DNA from: Mangifera indica
Taxonomy: Eukaryota; Streptophyta; Magnoliopsida; Sapindales; Anacardiaceae
Reading direction: 5' to 3'
DNA: 64,000 nt
Assembly (NCBI RefSeq): GCF_011075055.1
Contig: NC_058146.1
Span: 15,414,320 to 15,478,319, forward strand
The translations under genes and the position numbers were made by a program. Every line of letters starts with the position of its first letter. Within the stretch, counting starts at the first letter, position 1. The notes under the pieces were generated by a model. The model did not search any database and was not told where the DNA came from. It was given only the letters and a program-made list of their open reading frames with translations. This document shows positions 1-11,759 of the stretch, one piece after another.

Positions 1-69
1 GACACTAAATTTTCATACGTTGACAGGTTTATAGCAAAAGATGGATCTATTTGTGAATGTTGACTGACA

Positions 70-250
70 CTATGGAAAATGAGGGTGTTTTTGATTTCTT
101 GCATGGGCAAAACAAAGATCTTGATGATGTTAAAGGGTCATGTACTCGGATTTAGACCACTTTTCAATATTAAAGAAGCTGTTGCAGAAGTTTGGAGGGA
201 AGCAAGATAAAAAGTGTGATGCTTGGTAAAAGGCATTCGTGAATTTGCTA
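70..250 (+). pseudogene. Ty1/copia gag remnant
   Basis: Split over two or three frames, the plus strand reads VFDFLHGQNKDLDDVKG, then HVLGFRPLFNIKEAVAEVW, then KSVMLGKR. This is the usual order at the end of the copia gag (UBN2-type) domain: a FDFLxGLN-like motif, a LGxxPL motif, then an EVRREExRRxVMLG-like stretch. Frameshifts and stops separate the pieces, and no protease or integrase follows, so it is a short dead fragment. It has no relation to the copia element at 55587-62002 that I can see. The family call rests on motif order alone. Confidence 0.55.
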
Positions 251-904
251 ATATGGAACAAAGTTTTGCACTTTATTTCCAAAAGAAACTATTAGTGTAA
301 ACCCTAAAAACTTTTTGTGTTGTCAGTTTTACGAGATTTTATCTTGTATATATACGTAATAATGATTTATTAATAAAAAATAGTTATTTTGTTTATATAC
401 ATAAATTGCGTCATTTATTTGTTTTAATATAAAGTATGTTTATGAACTATATAGAAAATTTACTTAATATGCACAACTAAATTATTGAATTGTTCCCTAA
501 AGATGTAATATTAATTAGGCAATAATGTAACATAGTAGACATATTTAATACTTCCATTGAATATCATGAGATGATTTAGTTTGGGTAACGATGATGGTCA
601 TGTTACTAGGGTATTAATATGAATTAACAATTAGTGAATTGTTTTTCGAACATGATCAGTAACAATAAGTCACGTAGTTATTACAATATAGTCAATGATT
701 TATTGTATAATTGTACTAACGTATGAAATAATCTTTCGATCTAAGATATCATAGTTGCATCCAATACAAATACATGTGATTCATATAAATACGAGGCTAG
801 TCATGTTCCATACGAAAGGCCATGTTGGTCATGTATTGTTTGTATGCAGAGACGAATGATGGTCAACTCCAATTTGTTAGATTTAGACTATCTGTTGACT
901 TTAA
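251..904. other. AT-rich DNA, no gene seen
   Basis: No open frame, RNA gene or recognisable repeat was found. From about 905 the sequence becomes homologous to the NLR 3' flank and RLK modules further right, so this stretch is DNA outside the duplicated array. Confidence 0.5.
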
Positions 905-3850
905 TTTGGAACACTAATTCTCAAGATTTGAAATTTAATTTTTGCATATTCAGCTTTCTTAGTAAGATATATGATATTTAAAATTATTTGGTTAAATTTT
1001 AGAGCTTTGCAGACCCTTGAACATGAAATTCTAAAAAATAACTTGAAGTCAAGCATTGTTTTTATTGTATGTGTTGATTAAAGAAAGAAACCAGCTTAGG
1101 AATCCATAATATCTTAGTTTTAATAACTGGGATCCTAAATTTTCTTATTAAAAAGAGAAAAGAAAAAATAGTTTTGAAATTCTGTTCTGTGAAGGATTAG
1201 ATGACAGGGTGTTGATATTTGTGATGCAAAACAATGTCTTTATGATTGCCAGTAATGTCCTTGGATTGAGCTGTCTTCAAAGAAACTTGGACTATAATAA
1301 GAGTGCTCCACACTGTAAGCTGTTTTTTCCTTGTTTTCCACTGTTTGATTATTTTTCAATCATTTGGTGTACTGCAATATTTGCTTTCTTAGCTGATTTA
1401 TTCGATACTGATCAATCTTCCTTTCCCTCTGGATATCTTAGAAATGTTGTGATCAGTGTTAGCATGCCATCTGACATCGAAGAATATAAAAAGTTTACAG
1501 ACAATGTAAGTTACTACTGTAATGCCATGAGTGTGTCTCTTATTGTTTATGTCTATCTTCTTTAAAAATTTTTTCCCTTTCTGCAGGGATTTGGTTTTCA
1601 ACAACTTAACTGTCAAATCCCAAGTGCTTTGTTCAGAATTGATACTCTTACTTGTAAATTTGTTGAAGCTTACCTTCATAAATTTAAGATTTGACTATTT
1701 TATTTTAGTTAGTTTTTTTAATTTTAGATTTTTATCTTCTCCCTATATTTTCATTTAGCATACATTAATTTGTTTGTTGTCTCAATTGCCAGGTTTCTTG
1801 GAAACAGTGGCCTATCAGGAACCATTCCTCAGCAAAAGGCTGCATATCTTCAAAACATATATCATGTCAAATTAGATGGATGTTTTATGTCAATATTTGT
1901 TATACCTTCCTTGAAAGTTTTAGATGTTCAACTGTTGAAGAGGTATTGGTGCCAAATGCTTCGTGAATAGATTAAGAAGAAAAAGAATTAAACTTATCAT
2001 ACAAACTGAAGAAGAATGAAAAATGCACTACTGCTACAAGTATGTATCTTGGAATTAGGCCAACCGATTAATTTTAAAAATCTAGACAATAATTGTAAGT
2101 AATTGATGAAAGTAATTGAAAGTCTTGATTGAGTAGTTTCTTTCCAGATTTATATAAATTTCCCCTGGTGTTTAAAATTCTAATTTGCTCAGAGATTTAT
2201 CTTACAATTATTTTTTCAGTTATGATTTGATGTACTATATCCCTAGCAATTTTACTTCTTACTTCAAAGTATAATTGATCTTTGTATTGGACTGAACAGG
2301 AATCTAGCGGCCAGCAATTTCATTTTTGACAGCTCAAACATCTGGTTGGTTATAGCTCATTTTTCAATATATAACTAGAAATATATAGTCTCAGCAATGT
2401 GATATGCTGTGCTTTAACAAACATAACTGGTAATGTTCTCTGTGCCCTTCAGTGTTCTCCCTGGATTGAATTGTCTGCAGAGAAATTTCCCCTGCAGTAA
2501 GAATGCTCCATGTTGTAAGCTTCTTTCTTTCAGCTGCATAACTGTTTTATAAAATTTAGTATATTACCAATTTACCTTTCTACTAAATTGCTGTTGTTGC
2601 TTTGTAAATTGTTTTTTCATTAAGCTACGCCAAACTGATAGCGTAGTATACGTTTGCAATATGCTGATTCAAGTTTTGCAATCTAGTGTGGTGGTGAAGA
2701 AATGAAAGTTGATAGCATAGTGTATAAGGCTGATAACAATGATATTGTTGGAGCTTCTTCTAATCTACTTGATGCAGAAAAACTGGAAATTAGTGATACC
2801 AATTTGTTTTCTGATAAGAAATCAACAGATTCAACACACATGTTCAAAATGCTAGCTCACAAGTGACTAGCACTGCAGCCCCAAAGCTTTATCAGTCTTC
2901 AAGGCAATCCCCTGAATCACTTAGATATTATGGACTTTGTTTAGAAAATGGACCTTACAATGTAAGCTTGTCCTTTGTTGAGGCAACCTTTTTGGTAATC
3001 AAGGCTCACAAACATGGAAGAGTCTTGCAAAGCTTGTTTTTACTATCTATGTTCAGGTAAACTTGCTGGAGAATTTTGGTTCTTGTCCTTGAATACACAG
3101 CTTCTACTATTGTAGTTTCATCTATTTACTCTCGTGATTGATCCTGCAGGGAACTGTCCAGTTAATAAAAATTTGGCATATCAAAAGAAGCAGGCGGAAA
3201 TAGGAGAGCACTTGACAAAGAAATGTAATGTTAATGTATCTGAGAACTATCTTGAAATCCATCTTTCTGGTTGGTAAAGGGACTTTTTGCATCTTAGTGT
3301 CATTCCAAGTACATTATGTGATTCCTTTGGACATTATATGCTTTAAGATGAGTTAATGACAAATGTACATTATACGTTTTCTGATATACATATAACTAAA
3401 TTTTCCTACTCGAATTTCCCACCAACTGTTGGTATTTCACGTTAGAAGATCCAAACTATGTTGATTGTTGGTATTACAATAGCTGTCGGAATTTCAGGCT
3501 TGTTACTAATATTTTTAACTTTTTGCATGTAGATAAGAAGAAATAATGATGTTGCAGAAGGCAAGTGTTCAAGGGATTATTAAAATAACAATAGTTGTAG
3601 TCTCATAAGTCAAGCTTGCTCGAGAGATATGATTTATGGTTGTAGATCTACTACTGCAAGATACACTTTCGATGGAAGGGCAATATCTATGAAGCAACTT
3701 TCACTAGGATCCCACCAAAGGAAAAATTAGCTTGTTAATGAAATGGCTACCATAACTGCAGAGCAACATTGCAATCTTCTCATTATCCGATTTTTGCATC
3801 GAGGGAACTTGACTCCTCCGTGTAATTTAGTATCTTGAAAAACAAAGGCC
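905..3850 (+). pseudogene. LRR-malectin receptor kinase remnant, copy A
   Basis: Decayed, intron-containing relative of plant LRR subfamily VIII-2 receptor kinases (LRRs, malectin-like domain, membrane segment, kinase). Exon-like pieces in order: LSCLQRN at about 1260-1313; LRR at 1587-1670; GNSGLSGTIPQQKA at about 1800-1845; ASNFIFDSSNIW at 2309-2345; GLNCLQRNFPC at 2464-2500; malectin part 1 with CGGEEMKVDS from about 2680; malectin part 2 with LRYYGLCLENGPYNVSLSF at 2917-2976; PVNKNLAYQKKQAEI near 3158-3205; membrane segment and RRNNDVAE at 3455-3560; kinase start at 3610-3840 with AISMKQL (beta-3 lysine) and VNEMAT (helix C). There is a stop after the malectin piece, and a TAG at 3728 in the kinase piece. 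The kinase ends after the N-lobe. A functional receptor is not possible; a transcribed relic is. Confidence 0.75.
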
Positions 3851-6214
3851 TTCATCAAGTATTGATTGGTATGAAGATGCTAACTGATGAGCAATGTTAG
3901 TTTAAAATTTATACTATGCTTTCCTTGCTAGCAACTGTAACATTAATACTTGTGATTTCTCCCCTATGATTTACAATAAAAAAGTTAAAAGTTTCATAAC
4001 AAAATATTAATTTTAAAACTTTATGTTCAAGAAATCATCATGTAAAATGCTCTTCAGGTTTTGCCTTTTCATCACATAAGCCTCATCACAAACCTATATG
4101 CAAAGTCCTCCATCAAATGTTTTATTGGTGCATTGGATGGAACTGCTTAATTTGATACCATTTGTTGGACACTCGAACCTTAATAAATGCTAATTGGGTC
4201 TTTTCCACTCAAAAACATAAACCCAAAAACATTTATGGAGTTCTCGTAGCATTTTAGGCCAACTTGCACCTTGTTGGTATAACATGTCCTATTGCATCAA
4301 ACCCACCAACATGTTCCTCTACTCATCAAATAAAAGAACACCAAAAAATCCCTAAAAGCTAAGGTTCGATTCAATTTGAGCCGAATATGAGTTTGGACTT
4401 GTTTGAATTGATTAGAGATATAGTTGATTGAGATGAATAGTACACTAGTAGGATAAATAGAGTTACGATTGGGATAAATAGTGTTGTCAAAGGGTGATTT
4501 AAACTAGACTGTAGTTTGACTACCCAATTAAGACTCTAGTTCAAATCAAGTCAAACACCAATTTAAGCCAAACCAACTCAGTTCGAATCCACCCTCACTA
4601 GAAGCCAACTCCATAGCTGATAATTACAATTGCATAAAACAACTTTTCCCACTAATAGGCATCTTCAAGCTCAACACTTACTGAAGTTAAGAGATTGTTT
4701 TTACCAGTACAACTAATTCTAATGAGATCTCCACATAACAATTCATTGCGGATATATGTTGATCCATCTATGTTTAAAGCACACCTTTAAAAACTAGTAA
4801 TCCAATCAATAGAATCGTCACCCATTAACAAAAACAGTTATGGTTCACTTAAAAAGCATTTTTGAAGTTACATCAGACTAGATTGGAAGATTTGAATTAG
4901 GTTACATAAAAAATTAGTTTTTTTTAAATTCATTATTGGAACTTAAACCAAAGTTCTCATCTATCAATTTTAAGCTTTTATACCATCAAATTAAGTTTAT
5001 TTTGATGATAAAATAATTTCTATTATATATTTAATAATAAATTATACAAAATTCATTATTATTTTGGTAGTGTCAAAATGGACAAACTACCCTATCCACT
5101 GAGTTGATGTCCTATCCAATTCCAAAAATATTGGTAATGTCAAAATGCTACCCTATTAGAATTTTCCCATTCAAATTATTGTAGGACAAGTTGAACTTTG
5201 AGAGATAATCCAACAAAGTGATTTCTGCAAGAATCTCTCCACTCAAGTGGTTGAAACTAAGGTCCAATGACTACAAAACAAATAATTATCTATCGCTGAA
5301 TCTCACTTTAGAGACAATTAGGTGAGAGATTGAGTATAAGAAGTTCCAATAAAGTTCTTATTTCAACTGAAAATAGATTCACAAATAACTAACTATAAAT
5401 TTGAAATAGCACTCAATCACATAATGTTACATCATTATTAATGGATACTCATTATAAAGTCACATAGTATTACTCACGTGTAAAACAACTTATAAAAGGA
5501 GTAAGATTATGTGTATTGAGCTCTAATTCAAAGTACATGATAAAAATGTAAGTCATAATTATTACATTCATAAAGAAATATTTAAACATCAAACTATCAT
5601 GCTCATATTTATCATAATAATTTAAAGTACATGAAAAAAATGTAAGTCATAATAATTACTTTCATGTGACTTTTTTTCTACTCTAACTAGAGATTTTTGT
5701 TTCTAATATTTATTGACATTGATGTAGGAACTCAAAATTAAATTATTTTGAGCTAACGGATTCCTTCTTAACTATCACTTTTTTCTGCATACAAACAACC
5801 TATGACCAATTTAGCTTATTATACATGATAGAAATAGTTTTGTACTTATACACCATATGTATCCATATCAAATCCAACCATGACATCTCAGGTTAAATGA
5901 TTGATGGTGCTCTAATACAATCTTATGATGAATCATTGACTACGCTTTACATGTCCATGTGATTCATCGTTATTGGTTTTATTTGAAAAATAGTTTACTA
6001 AATGTTAATTTATACTAATGCCCTAATGATACAACTTTCACAATTATCCACACTAATATCCTCTTATGATAGTTAATGAAGGCATTTAGAGCGTCTATTG
6101 TGTGATGTCACTGCCCAACTGGCATCACCTATGTAGCGTAAGGAATGCTTAAATAATTTGATCTTCCAAAGATCTATATTTTCCAAATAATTCACATCCA
6201 TACAATATATTTAA
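3851..6214. repeat. Non-coding tail of module A
   Basis: This DNA recurs downstream of the other RLK remnants, at 26772-29047, 46641-49739 and, in part, 52386-53889. A recognisable anchor is the phrase GATACCATTTGTTGGACAC at about 4155, which recurs at 27060 and 46958. No reading frame is conserved between copies, and divergence is spread evenly by eye, so it behaves as duplicated intergenic DNA. The GATACCA-TTTGTTGG phrase resembles a reversed copia-type primer-binding site next to an LTR start, so part of the tail may be old retroelement DNA. Confidence 0.6.
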
Positions 6215-6536
6215 TGAATAAATAAATAAAGTTAAGATAATATACATGTGAAATACAAAACACTTATTAACACAAAATGAAACGTCTTAAAAATGATAAT
6301 GTAATCGGTTCCTAAGGCATACACTAACAAATCCTATATAAGGAACCATAAATCAACATAAGAATATATGCTAAATTAGGAAACCATATATTTAGGATAT
6401 GCTTGAATATAGAAAACTATATATTTGGAATATATTCTGTTAAATTGAGTTTAAAATGCAGGTCAAGAGGTGAAGACTTATGTTATCTAATAAATAACAT
6501 GTATGAAAATGAGTTAAAGGGTACCATTGACAAGAT

Positions 6537-6850
6537 GACGACATGAGTGTATTAAACTAATGAACACATTTTCCCATGTAGATGAGGGTGTTAGTGTATC
6601 AAACTAATAAACTCCTCTTTCCACGTAAGTGATGGTGTGAGTGTATTAAACTAATGAACTTATCTTTCCATATAGGTGACTATGTGAGTGTGTCAAATTA
6701 ATGAAATAATTTTTTCACATAAGTGACAGTGTGAGTATATCAAACTAATGAACTCAATTTTTCACATAGGTGATGACATGAGTGTGAGGTCAAACTAATA
6801 AACTTATCTTTTTACATAGGCGATGATGTGAGTGTGCCAAAAGAAAATAC
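6537..6850. repeat. 47 bp minisatellite, copy A
   Basis: At least six imperfect units of about 47 bp. Each has GTGTGAGTGTATCAAACTAA early and CACATAGGTGATG late. The same array stands at the same place in modules B, C and D, so it existed before the modules duplicated. It is non-coding: neighbouring units carry stops in different frames and differ by single-base indels. Confidence 0.8.
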
Positions 6851-7040
6851 CGATATCAATGCTTGACTTTGATACCATTATAAAAATTGAATAAATTGTA
6901 TTTTTTGTATATTAAATTGTCTAAATAATACATAAATTTATACAAGTCCTAAATCCTATATATTAAAAAAAAAAACATAAATCAACATAATAAATATACA
7001 ATAATTCAAAACAAGATTATGCATTATTATACAAAAATAA

Positions 7041-7618
7041 TGCCCCCAAGGAGACATTTACTCTGTTTTTGGTTTGTGTGTTGGCAAATTCGATGAGGGC
7101 ATTTGGAAAATGCTCCCTACATGTTGGCTGCTACGATTCTGCTTTTAAAGTCTGGCGATTGTTTATGTTTCTTCCCTTACAACTGTTACTAGTGTTGCTC
7201 TCTCTGCAACTATGTTATTGTTTTGCATCCTCTGTTTTGCCTTTCTCTCTTGCGTTCAAAAGACAATATTGACCTTTTTTGAGCTTGTTTACTTATTTTT
7301 TTAATTTTTGGTTGTTTGGTTTTTCTCTCATCTTAATTTCTATCTTTGGAACTTTTTAGATAGAGAATCAAGAGGAAAAGATTCCCCCTCTCCCCCATTT
7401 TTTGTGGTGTTCTCTTCCCCCTTATCCGAGGGGGGCGGGTGTGTTTGTCCCTTGAGTAAAAGCTTGGCTTTGGCCTTGCTTATTGGCTTTGTGCGTTGTA
7501 TACATTATTGCTAGCTTGTTGCCCTTTTAGAGTGTAACAAAGTTGAGTTTAAGTTATTTTCCTACCTTGACTAGGTTTTTTTTGTTTTATTTACTCTTTT
7601 TTACAAAAAAAAAAAAAG
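7041..7618 (+). mobile_element. Poly(A)-ended insertion, probable LINE 3' end
   Basis: In modules B, C and D the sequence runs directly from ACAATAAT into GCATAACAAG or a close variant. In module A roughly 580 bp of unrelated, less AT-rich DNA lies between these points and ends in TTTTTTACAAAAAAAAAAAA at 7598-7617. An insertion with a terminal A-run on one side is the usual form of a 5'-truncated LINE. Open frames inside, such as 7069-7272, show no motif I recognise. The target duplication is not clear because local inverted repeats complicate the left edge, which is approximate. Confidence 0.55.
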
Positions 7619-7925
7619 CATAACAAGAAATCATATGTTAAAAATATATATTAACCTAGAAAAACATATACTTATGATATATTATAATATAAAAAATCAT
7701 ATATTTTAAATATATTTCTAATATATTTTAATATTATAAATGATAATGAATCGTCATATTATTGAGTGTTTACTTTTAAAATGATAATGAGTCATGTTAG
7801 GATATGAGTTAACATGGTGCACAAATTTCCAACGTAACTTGAAATTTGTGAATAGTATCAAGGCAACAAATAAAATAGGATATATCAGGACATTAAGGGA
7901 GGACCAACACCAATTAGAAAATAAT

Positions 7926-7934
7926 TTTTTTAAA
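7926..7934. repeat. 9 bp target duplication, left of MULE
   Basis: TTTTTTAAA here is repeated at 14106-14114, directly outside the two inverted repeats. Nine base pairs is the Mutator-superfamily length. Modules B (about 30332-30352) and D (about 55180-55200) show the uninterrupted target. The T-run makes the exact edge uncertain by a base or two. Confidence 0.75.
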
Positions 7935-8099
7935 GGGAAACTGAAATTTTTACCCTTATTTTAATTCGTATATACATATATACCATTTATCTCAAAGTTT
8001 AAACAAATATACCATAACAGTAATCTACTTCTCTAAAATACCTTTCTTGATGTAACCCATGTAGAGATTCTCTTTTTTTTTTTGCAACTTTTTCTCTCT
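7935..8099 (+). repeat. Left TIR of the MULE
   Basis: Begins GGGAAACTGAAATTTTTACC and ends near GCAACTTTTTCTCTCT. Pairs in reverse complement with 13950-14105; shared anchors include TCTACTTCT, AAAATAC and ACTTTTTCTCTC. Confidence 0.85.
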
Positions 8100-8276
8100 A
8101 TAATTTTAAAAGATATTTTGCGTTAATGAAAACTATTTGAAACAGTGAGATAATAGTATAATATATAATATGATAATAATTAAAAATTAAGATAATGAGA
8201 TAGTCATTGATCACTTTCAACATGAGCTGGAAGTCAAATATGACAGAAAATTAATTTAGAAGGGGAAAAAGGAAGG

Positions 8277-8294
8277 GTTGGTGCCAACACCAAC
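8277..8294. repeat. Short perfect hairpin near the left TIR
   Basis: GTTGGTG-CCAA-CACCAAC is a perfect 7 bp stem with a 4 base loop. Related GGCGCCAAC/GCCAACACTTGG-like phrases occur at 8329-8340 and 8915-8935. It may be a subterminal motif of the MULE, or chance. Confidence 0.4.
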
Positions 8295-8372
8295 GCTTGC
8301 TTTTTTCATTAATAATTGACGCCAACCCACTTCCTCTGAATTTAACTTTTAAAAATGTCATGTTTTCAGCAA

Positions 8373-8480
8373 GTATAATGAATATATATGAATAATACAT
8401 CAAGAAGGAATATTATAATGAATATATATGAATAATGCACTGACATGAATAATGCACTGACTTGAATAATTCACTGACAA
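8373..8480. repeat. Short tandem repeats inside the MULE
   Basis: Two near-identical copies of a TATAATGAATATATATGAAT phrase (8375 and 8413) are followed by three copies of GAATAATGCACTGAC or a close variant ending near 8480. No gene is seen here. Confidence 0.7.
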
Positions 8481-8959
8481 CCAGAGAATATATTCCTTAT
8501 GTTCTTGTTTGCTTCCTTTTTTACTTTTCACGTGGAAGCCTTGCTTTCTTTCATATATGTGCATGTTTTTGCAAATTTTTTTTGCAAAAGTATTTGATTG
8601 CTTGTTTCTATATTTTCTTAAAAAGTATTTGTTTCCACATAGATCATCGGATTGTTTTCTCATGCACGAAGAAAATTCAGTAAACTTCATTGATTATCGA
8701 TACTATTGACGTAATAGTAAGAAGACAGGTTAGATTTTGTTATATCAAATGGAAGCAGAATTATATCATATCAAATTCAATTTGGTCCAAATTCAATGTA
8801 ACTTAAATTTTAATTTGATCTGAATTTAAATTAATTTGAAATTGAAATTAAAATTAATATGAAATTGATCAAATTAATTTGGAAATTGCAATGGGTGAGT
8901 AGAGTGGTCGGCGGAAACGCCAACACTTGGCCGGAATGCCAAGCTTTCCCATACTTCTT

Positions 8960-9090
8960 CTATTTCACTTATTTATTCTTTTTAATATATTTTCTTTACT
9001 GCTCACCTATCCATGCTTGTATTCTTTTATTTCACTTATCTATTCCTTTTTTAATCTATTTTCTTTACTGCTCACCTATCCATACTTATA
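8960..9090. repeat. Two-copy ~65 bp tandem duplication
   Basis: A pyrimidine-rich unit ending TTTACTGCTCACCTATCCAT occurs at 8960-9021 and again at about 9026-9089, with a few differences. It lies upstream of the DUF1985-like gene. Open frames here arise from the repeat and show no conserved domain. Confidence 0.75.
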
Positions 9091-9460
9091 GTTCAATAGA
9101 TTTTATTTTAGTATGTTGGTAATTCAAATCTAAAATGTAGCTTAAATGACATTTAAAACTCAAAAATGGTAATCTTACATAAAATATTATGAACACTCAA
9201 ATTTAACTGTTTTCATGAAAAATGATATCATGCATATTAATTTACTGATAATCCAATTTTTTTTATTCTAATGTTACATTAGTTGATACCAATTATGTTA
9301 ATTTAATAATGATAATCCAGTGTGCTTGATTAATCTTTGATTGAAATGATTATCTTTCATTAATGTAATTTAATGAATTAATATATATTTTTAGGTATTT
9401 GCAATCAACTACCAAGAAGGGGCATATAGATTCCATGATGTATACAGATTCTGAGTCCAC

Positions 9461-11700
9461 ATGTTGCTTCAGACAAAGATGGACACTGTGACTATAATTA
9501 GGAATAAACTAATATTTACTCAGAGAGCTATTTTTCGAACAACCTATTTCGAACACTTATTAGATTTCGTGGAGTCACGGTTCAGTGTCGTATTTATTCA
9601 AACAATGTTATTTCGTATGATTAATCGTGGGAACCCAGACAAAGAAATATAGTTCAGAATAAATGGTGTTGAGTTTTGATTCAGCCCTGTGGAGTTTGTA
9701 CTAGTCATTAGTCTGATTTTCGGGGAGGACGTTGACGTGTCCAACTACGTTGATTGCACAGGGACGCCTTGACTAAGAAAGGAATACTTCTTGGACATTC
9801 ATAGGTTATTATCCTATGGGGAGATTGAGCAAGTATTCGACAATGAAATTTGGGGAGACAATGATGACGACGTAGTGAAGTTTGTGGTCTTGTATTATGC
9901 ATTTACAAGATTATTAGGGGCGGACAACAAAACCAAAATACCTGATCATTTTTTGCATTTAGTAGACAATTTAAATGCATTCAGTCGATATCTATGGAGG
10001 CAGTGACATGGAATAAAATAGTTGAATCTATGTGGAAGGGTATCCATAACAAATATCAGTATTATATTGAACACTACCCGTCGTACACAAGTTCGCTCCT
10101 ATTTCTTAGTTATAATATTTTGGGATACCCGATTGCTTTCCAGGTAAGTATCACATAATAGATAAAGTTTACATTCACACCAACAATTGTAAATACTAAC
10201 CATAAATGTTGTACATTGTGTAGTATTAGATTTATGAGATGATTCAGAATCTATCACTTTATATCCGTCTGGAAGTAAATGATCAAATCTCTCATATTTT
10301 GAAATGGAAGACAATTATACTATTGATCTGGGATGACATATCGATACTTTGGGTTGCTCCTCTAGTAAGTTGCTCATTAGTAGATTTATATTTTATTATT
10401 TTATCTTGTATTTCATTAATTCTTATAAATTTTCTTCATGTTTCAGGAGGAGATTACAACTGCATTACGTCCGATTGAGACTAAGTATAACTTTGAGTGG
10501 TACATTCGGGTTCTGGAGTTTATGGGAGAATAAGTGTTGTCGACATCATCAGATAACGAGTCTATAAATTTAGATGATGATGATGACATCCAATCGAATT
10601 GTCCTATTGCCTTTCAGACAACCCCTAGAAGGTCTTTACAGTCTTCCACTACTTCTGTATGAATATCTTTATCACGAGGTGCCCAACCCATTGTATTGGA
10701 TAGGTATCCCCTCCACAAGTGTCATCCTCTCACACTACATATCCCCGAGAGTCACATAAGACCTCTGATAATATACGTGTATCCCCTCCATGAATGTCTA
10801 CCTTATGTGTCTTCCATCCTCGAGAGCACCAAAAGGACAAGCCTACAAAACACTCAATTCACGGGACGTTGTATAGTGGTGTATCATATGACCATCTTCA
10901 ATAGATCTTAATGGAACATAGAAGAGGCATTGACTCTCAAATACAATAATGATTGGACTAGCACGCTGCAATGATATGCGCGGAGTGGAAGCAACAGGCA
11001 TCGGTGTTTCATAGGGAAATGTAGGAGCAATAGTAGTAGTAGGCATCAATATTTCGTGGGGATATGCAAACGCATTGGCAACAACATGCATCAATGCTTT
11101 ATAGGGAGATGCGAGAGCAATGGCAATATCAGACATCGATGCTTTGAGCGGAGATACAAGAACTCCAATCATCATTAAATAATCAAATTATAAGACTTGA
11201 AGATTCTTATGTTCAGATATCAGAATCAATACAAGTTATTATCCACTATACTTACTTTTTATTTCAATTAGTTGTGTTATAAAATAATGATAAGCATATA
11301 TTTTTTACAGTTGGACGACTCATCAGAGGATGAGGTTCAACAACAAGTGTAGGATCAACCATCAACTATTCAGAAGCCGATAACAACTAAAAACGTGTCA
11401 GCATTTGGACATGTGCTATGAAAAGAAAAACAGTTGGTAAGTCTATTCACAGATCTAACAATGGCATAAAAAAAAAACCCATACTTGAGGACTGTCATTT
11501 GGACTCGCGATTGGCTGAGGCTTACTTAGAGTTCTTATTGTGGTACTGTCGTGTGTCAAATAATGACACTTGATGTGTTTTCCTTAGGGGACCAACTGGA
11601 ATGACAACATATATGAGCAAACCATGGTGGACGCAAATTGTAACACTAGGGCAATGGTTGGAAAACATAGTATGCACCCTTCCTTTGTATTATTTCATAT
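9461..11700 (+). pseudogene. DUF1985 / ULP1-like gene carried by the MULE, broken
   Basis: Related to the ULP-like genes found inside plant MULEs (Kaonashi type), whose N-terminal DUF1985 domain normally precedes a SUMO-protease-like region. Visible pieces in order: RTTYFEHLLDFVESRFS from about 9535; INGVEF and FSPVEFVLVIS at 9655-9715 with a stop between; GEDVDVSNYVD near 9724; VKFVVLYYAF and HLVDNLNAFSRYLW at 9874-9995; SYNILGYPIAFQ to about 10143, followed by a possible intron; ISHILKW near 10290; EEITTALRPIETKYNFEWYI at 10447-10506, ending in TAA. From 11316 a later exon-like part reads LAEAYLEFLLWYCR and TYMSKPWWTQIVTLGQWLE. I did not see a His-Asp-Cys protease core before the transposase begins, so the catalytic part seems lost or beyond recognition. 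Confidence 0.65.
10997..11163. repeat. 45 bp tandem repeat in the ULP-like gene region
   Basis: About 3.7 units, starting near 10997, 11042, 11087 and 11132. Each begins GGCATCAATG or a variant and has a GGGGATATGC-like middle. Forty-five bases is 15 codons, so the array would add in-frame repeats to either strand. The minus-strand open frame 10843-11175 comes from this periodicity and lacks other support. Confidence 0.75.
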
Positions 11701-11759
11701 TAGTTATCACTTTTAACTTATGATGTAATTTATCTGTGTACATAACACATCTATACTTT

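Larger units (their letters stand above)
6215..7735 (-). mobile_element. TRIM-like LTR element, copy A
   Basis: Two related AT-rich flanks, about 6215-6440 and 6880-7735, share a core beginning near AACATAAATCAACAT and lie on either side of a 47 bp tandem array. At 6870-6880 the plus strand reads CTTTGATACCAT, the reverse complement of a copia-type tRNA-Met primer-binding site, which suggests a minus-strand element whose 5' LTR lies at the higher coordinate. In this copy the polypurine-tract region present in copies B to D has been deleted, and a poly(A)-ended sequence has inserted at about 7041-7618. It has no coding capacity. Inferred from paralogue comparison; the LTR ends are approximate. 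Confidence 0.4.

Noticed and set aside
4155..4200. A second LTR element in the module tails
   Set aside because: The GATACCATTTGTTGG phrase suggests a reversed primer site and LTR start, but no partner LTR or purine tract was found.
6537..6850. Possible CRISPR-like array
   Set aside because: Units are contiguous 47 bp repeats without unique spacers, in plant nuclear DNA; it is a minisatellite.
7308..7514. 68-codon frame with a Pro/Ser-rich part
   Set aside because: Lies in the poly(A)-ended insertion; no recognisable domain and not conserved in the other modules.
10843..11175. 110-codon open frame on the minus strand
   Set aside because: Produced by the 45 bp tandem repeat; no domain, and it lies antisense to the ULP-like gene region.
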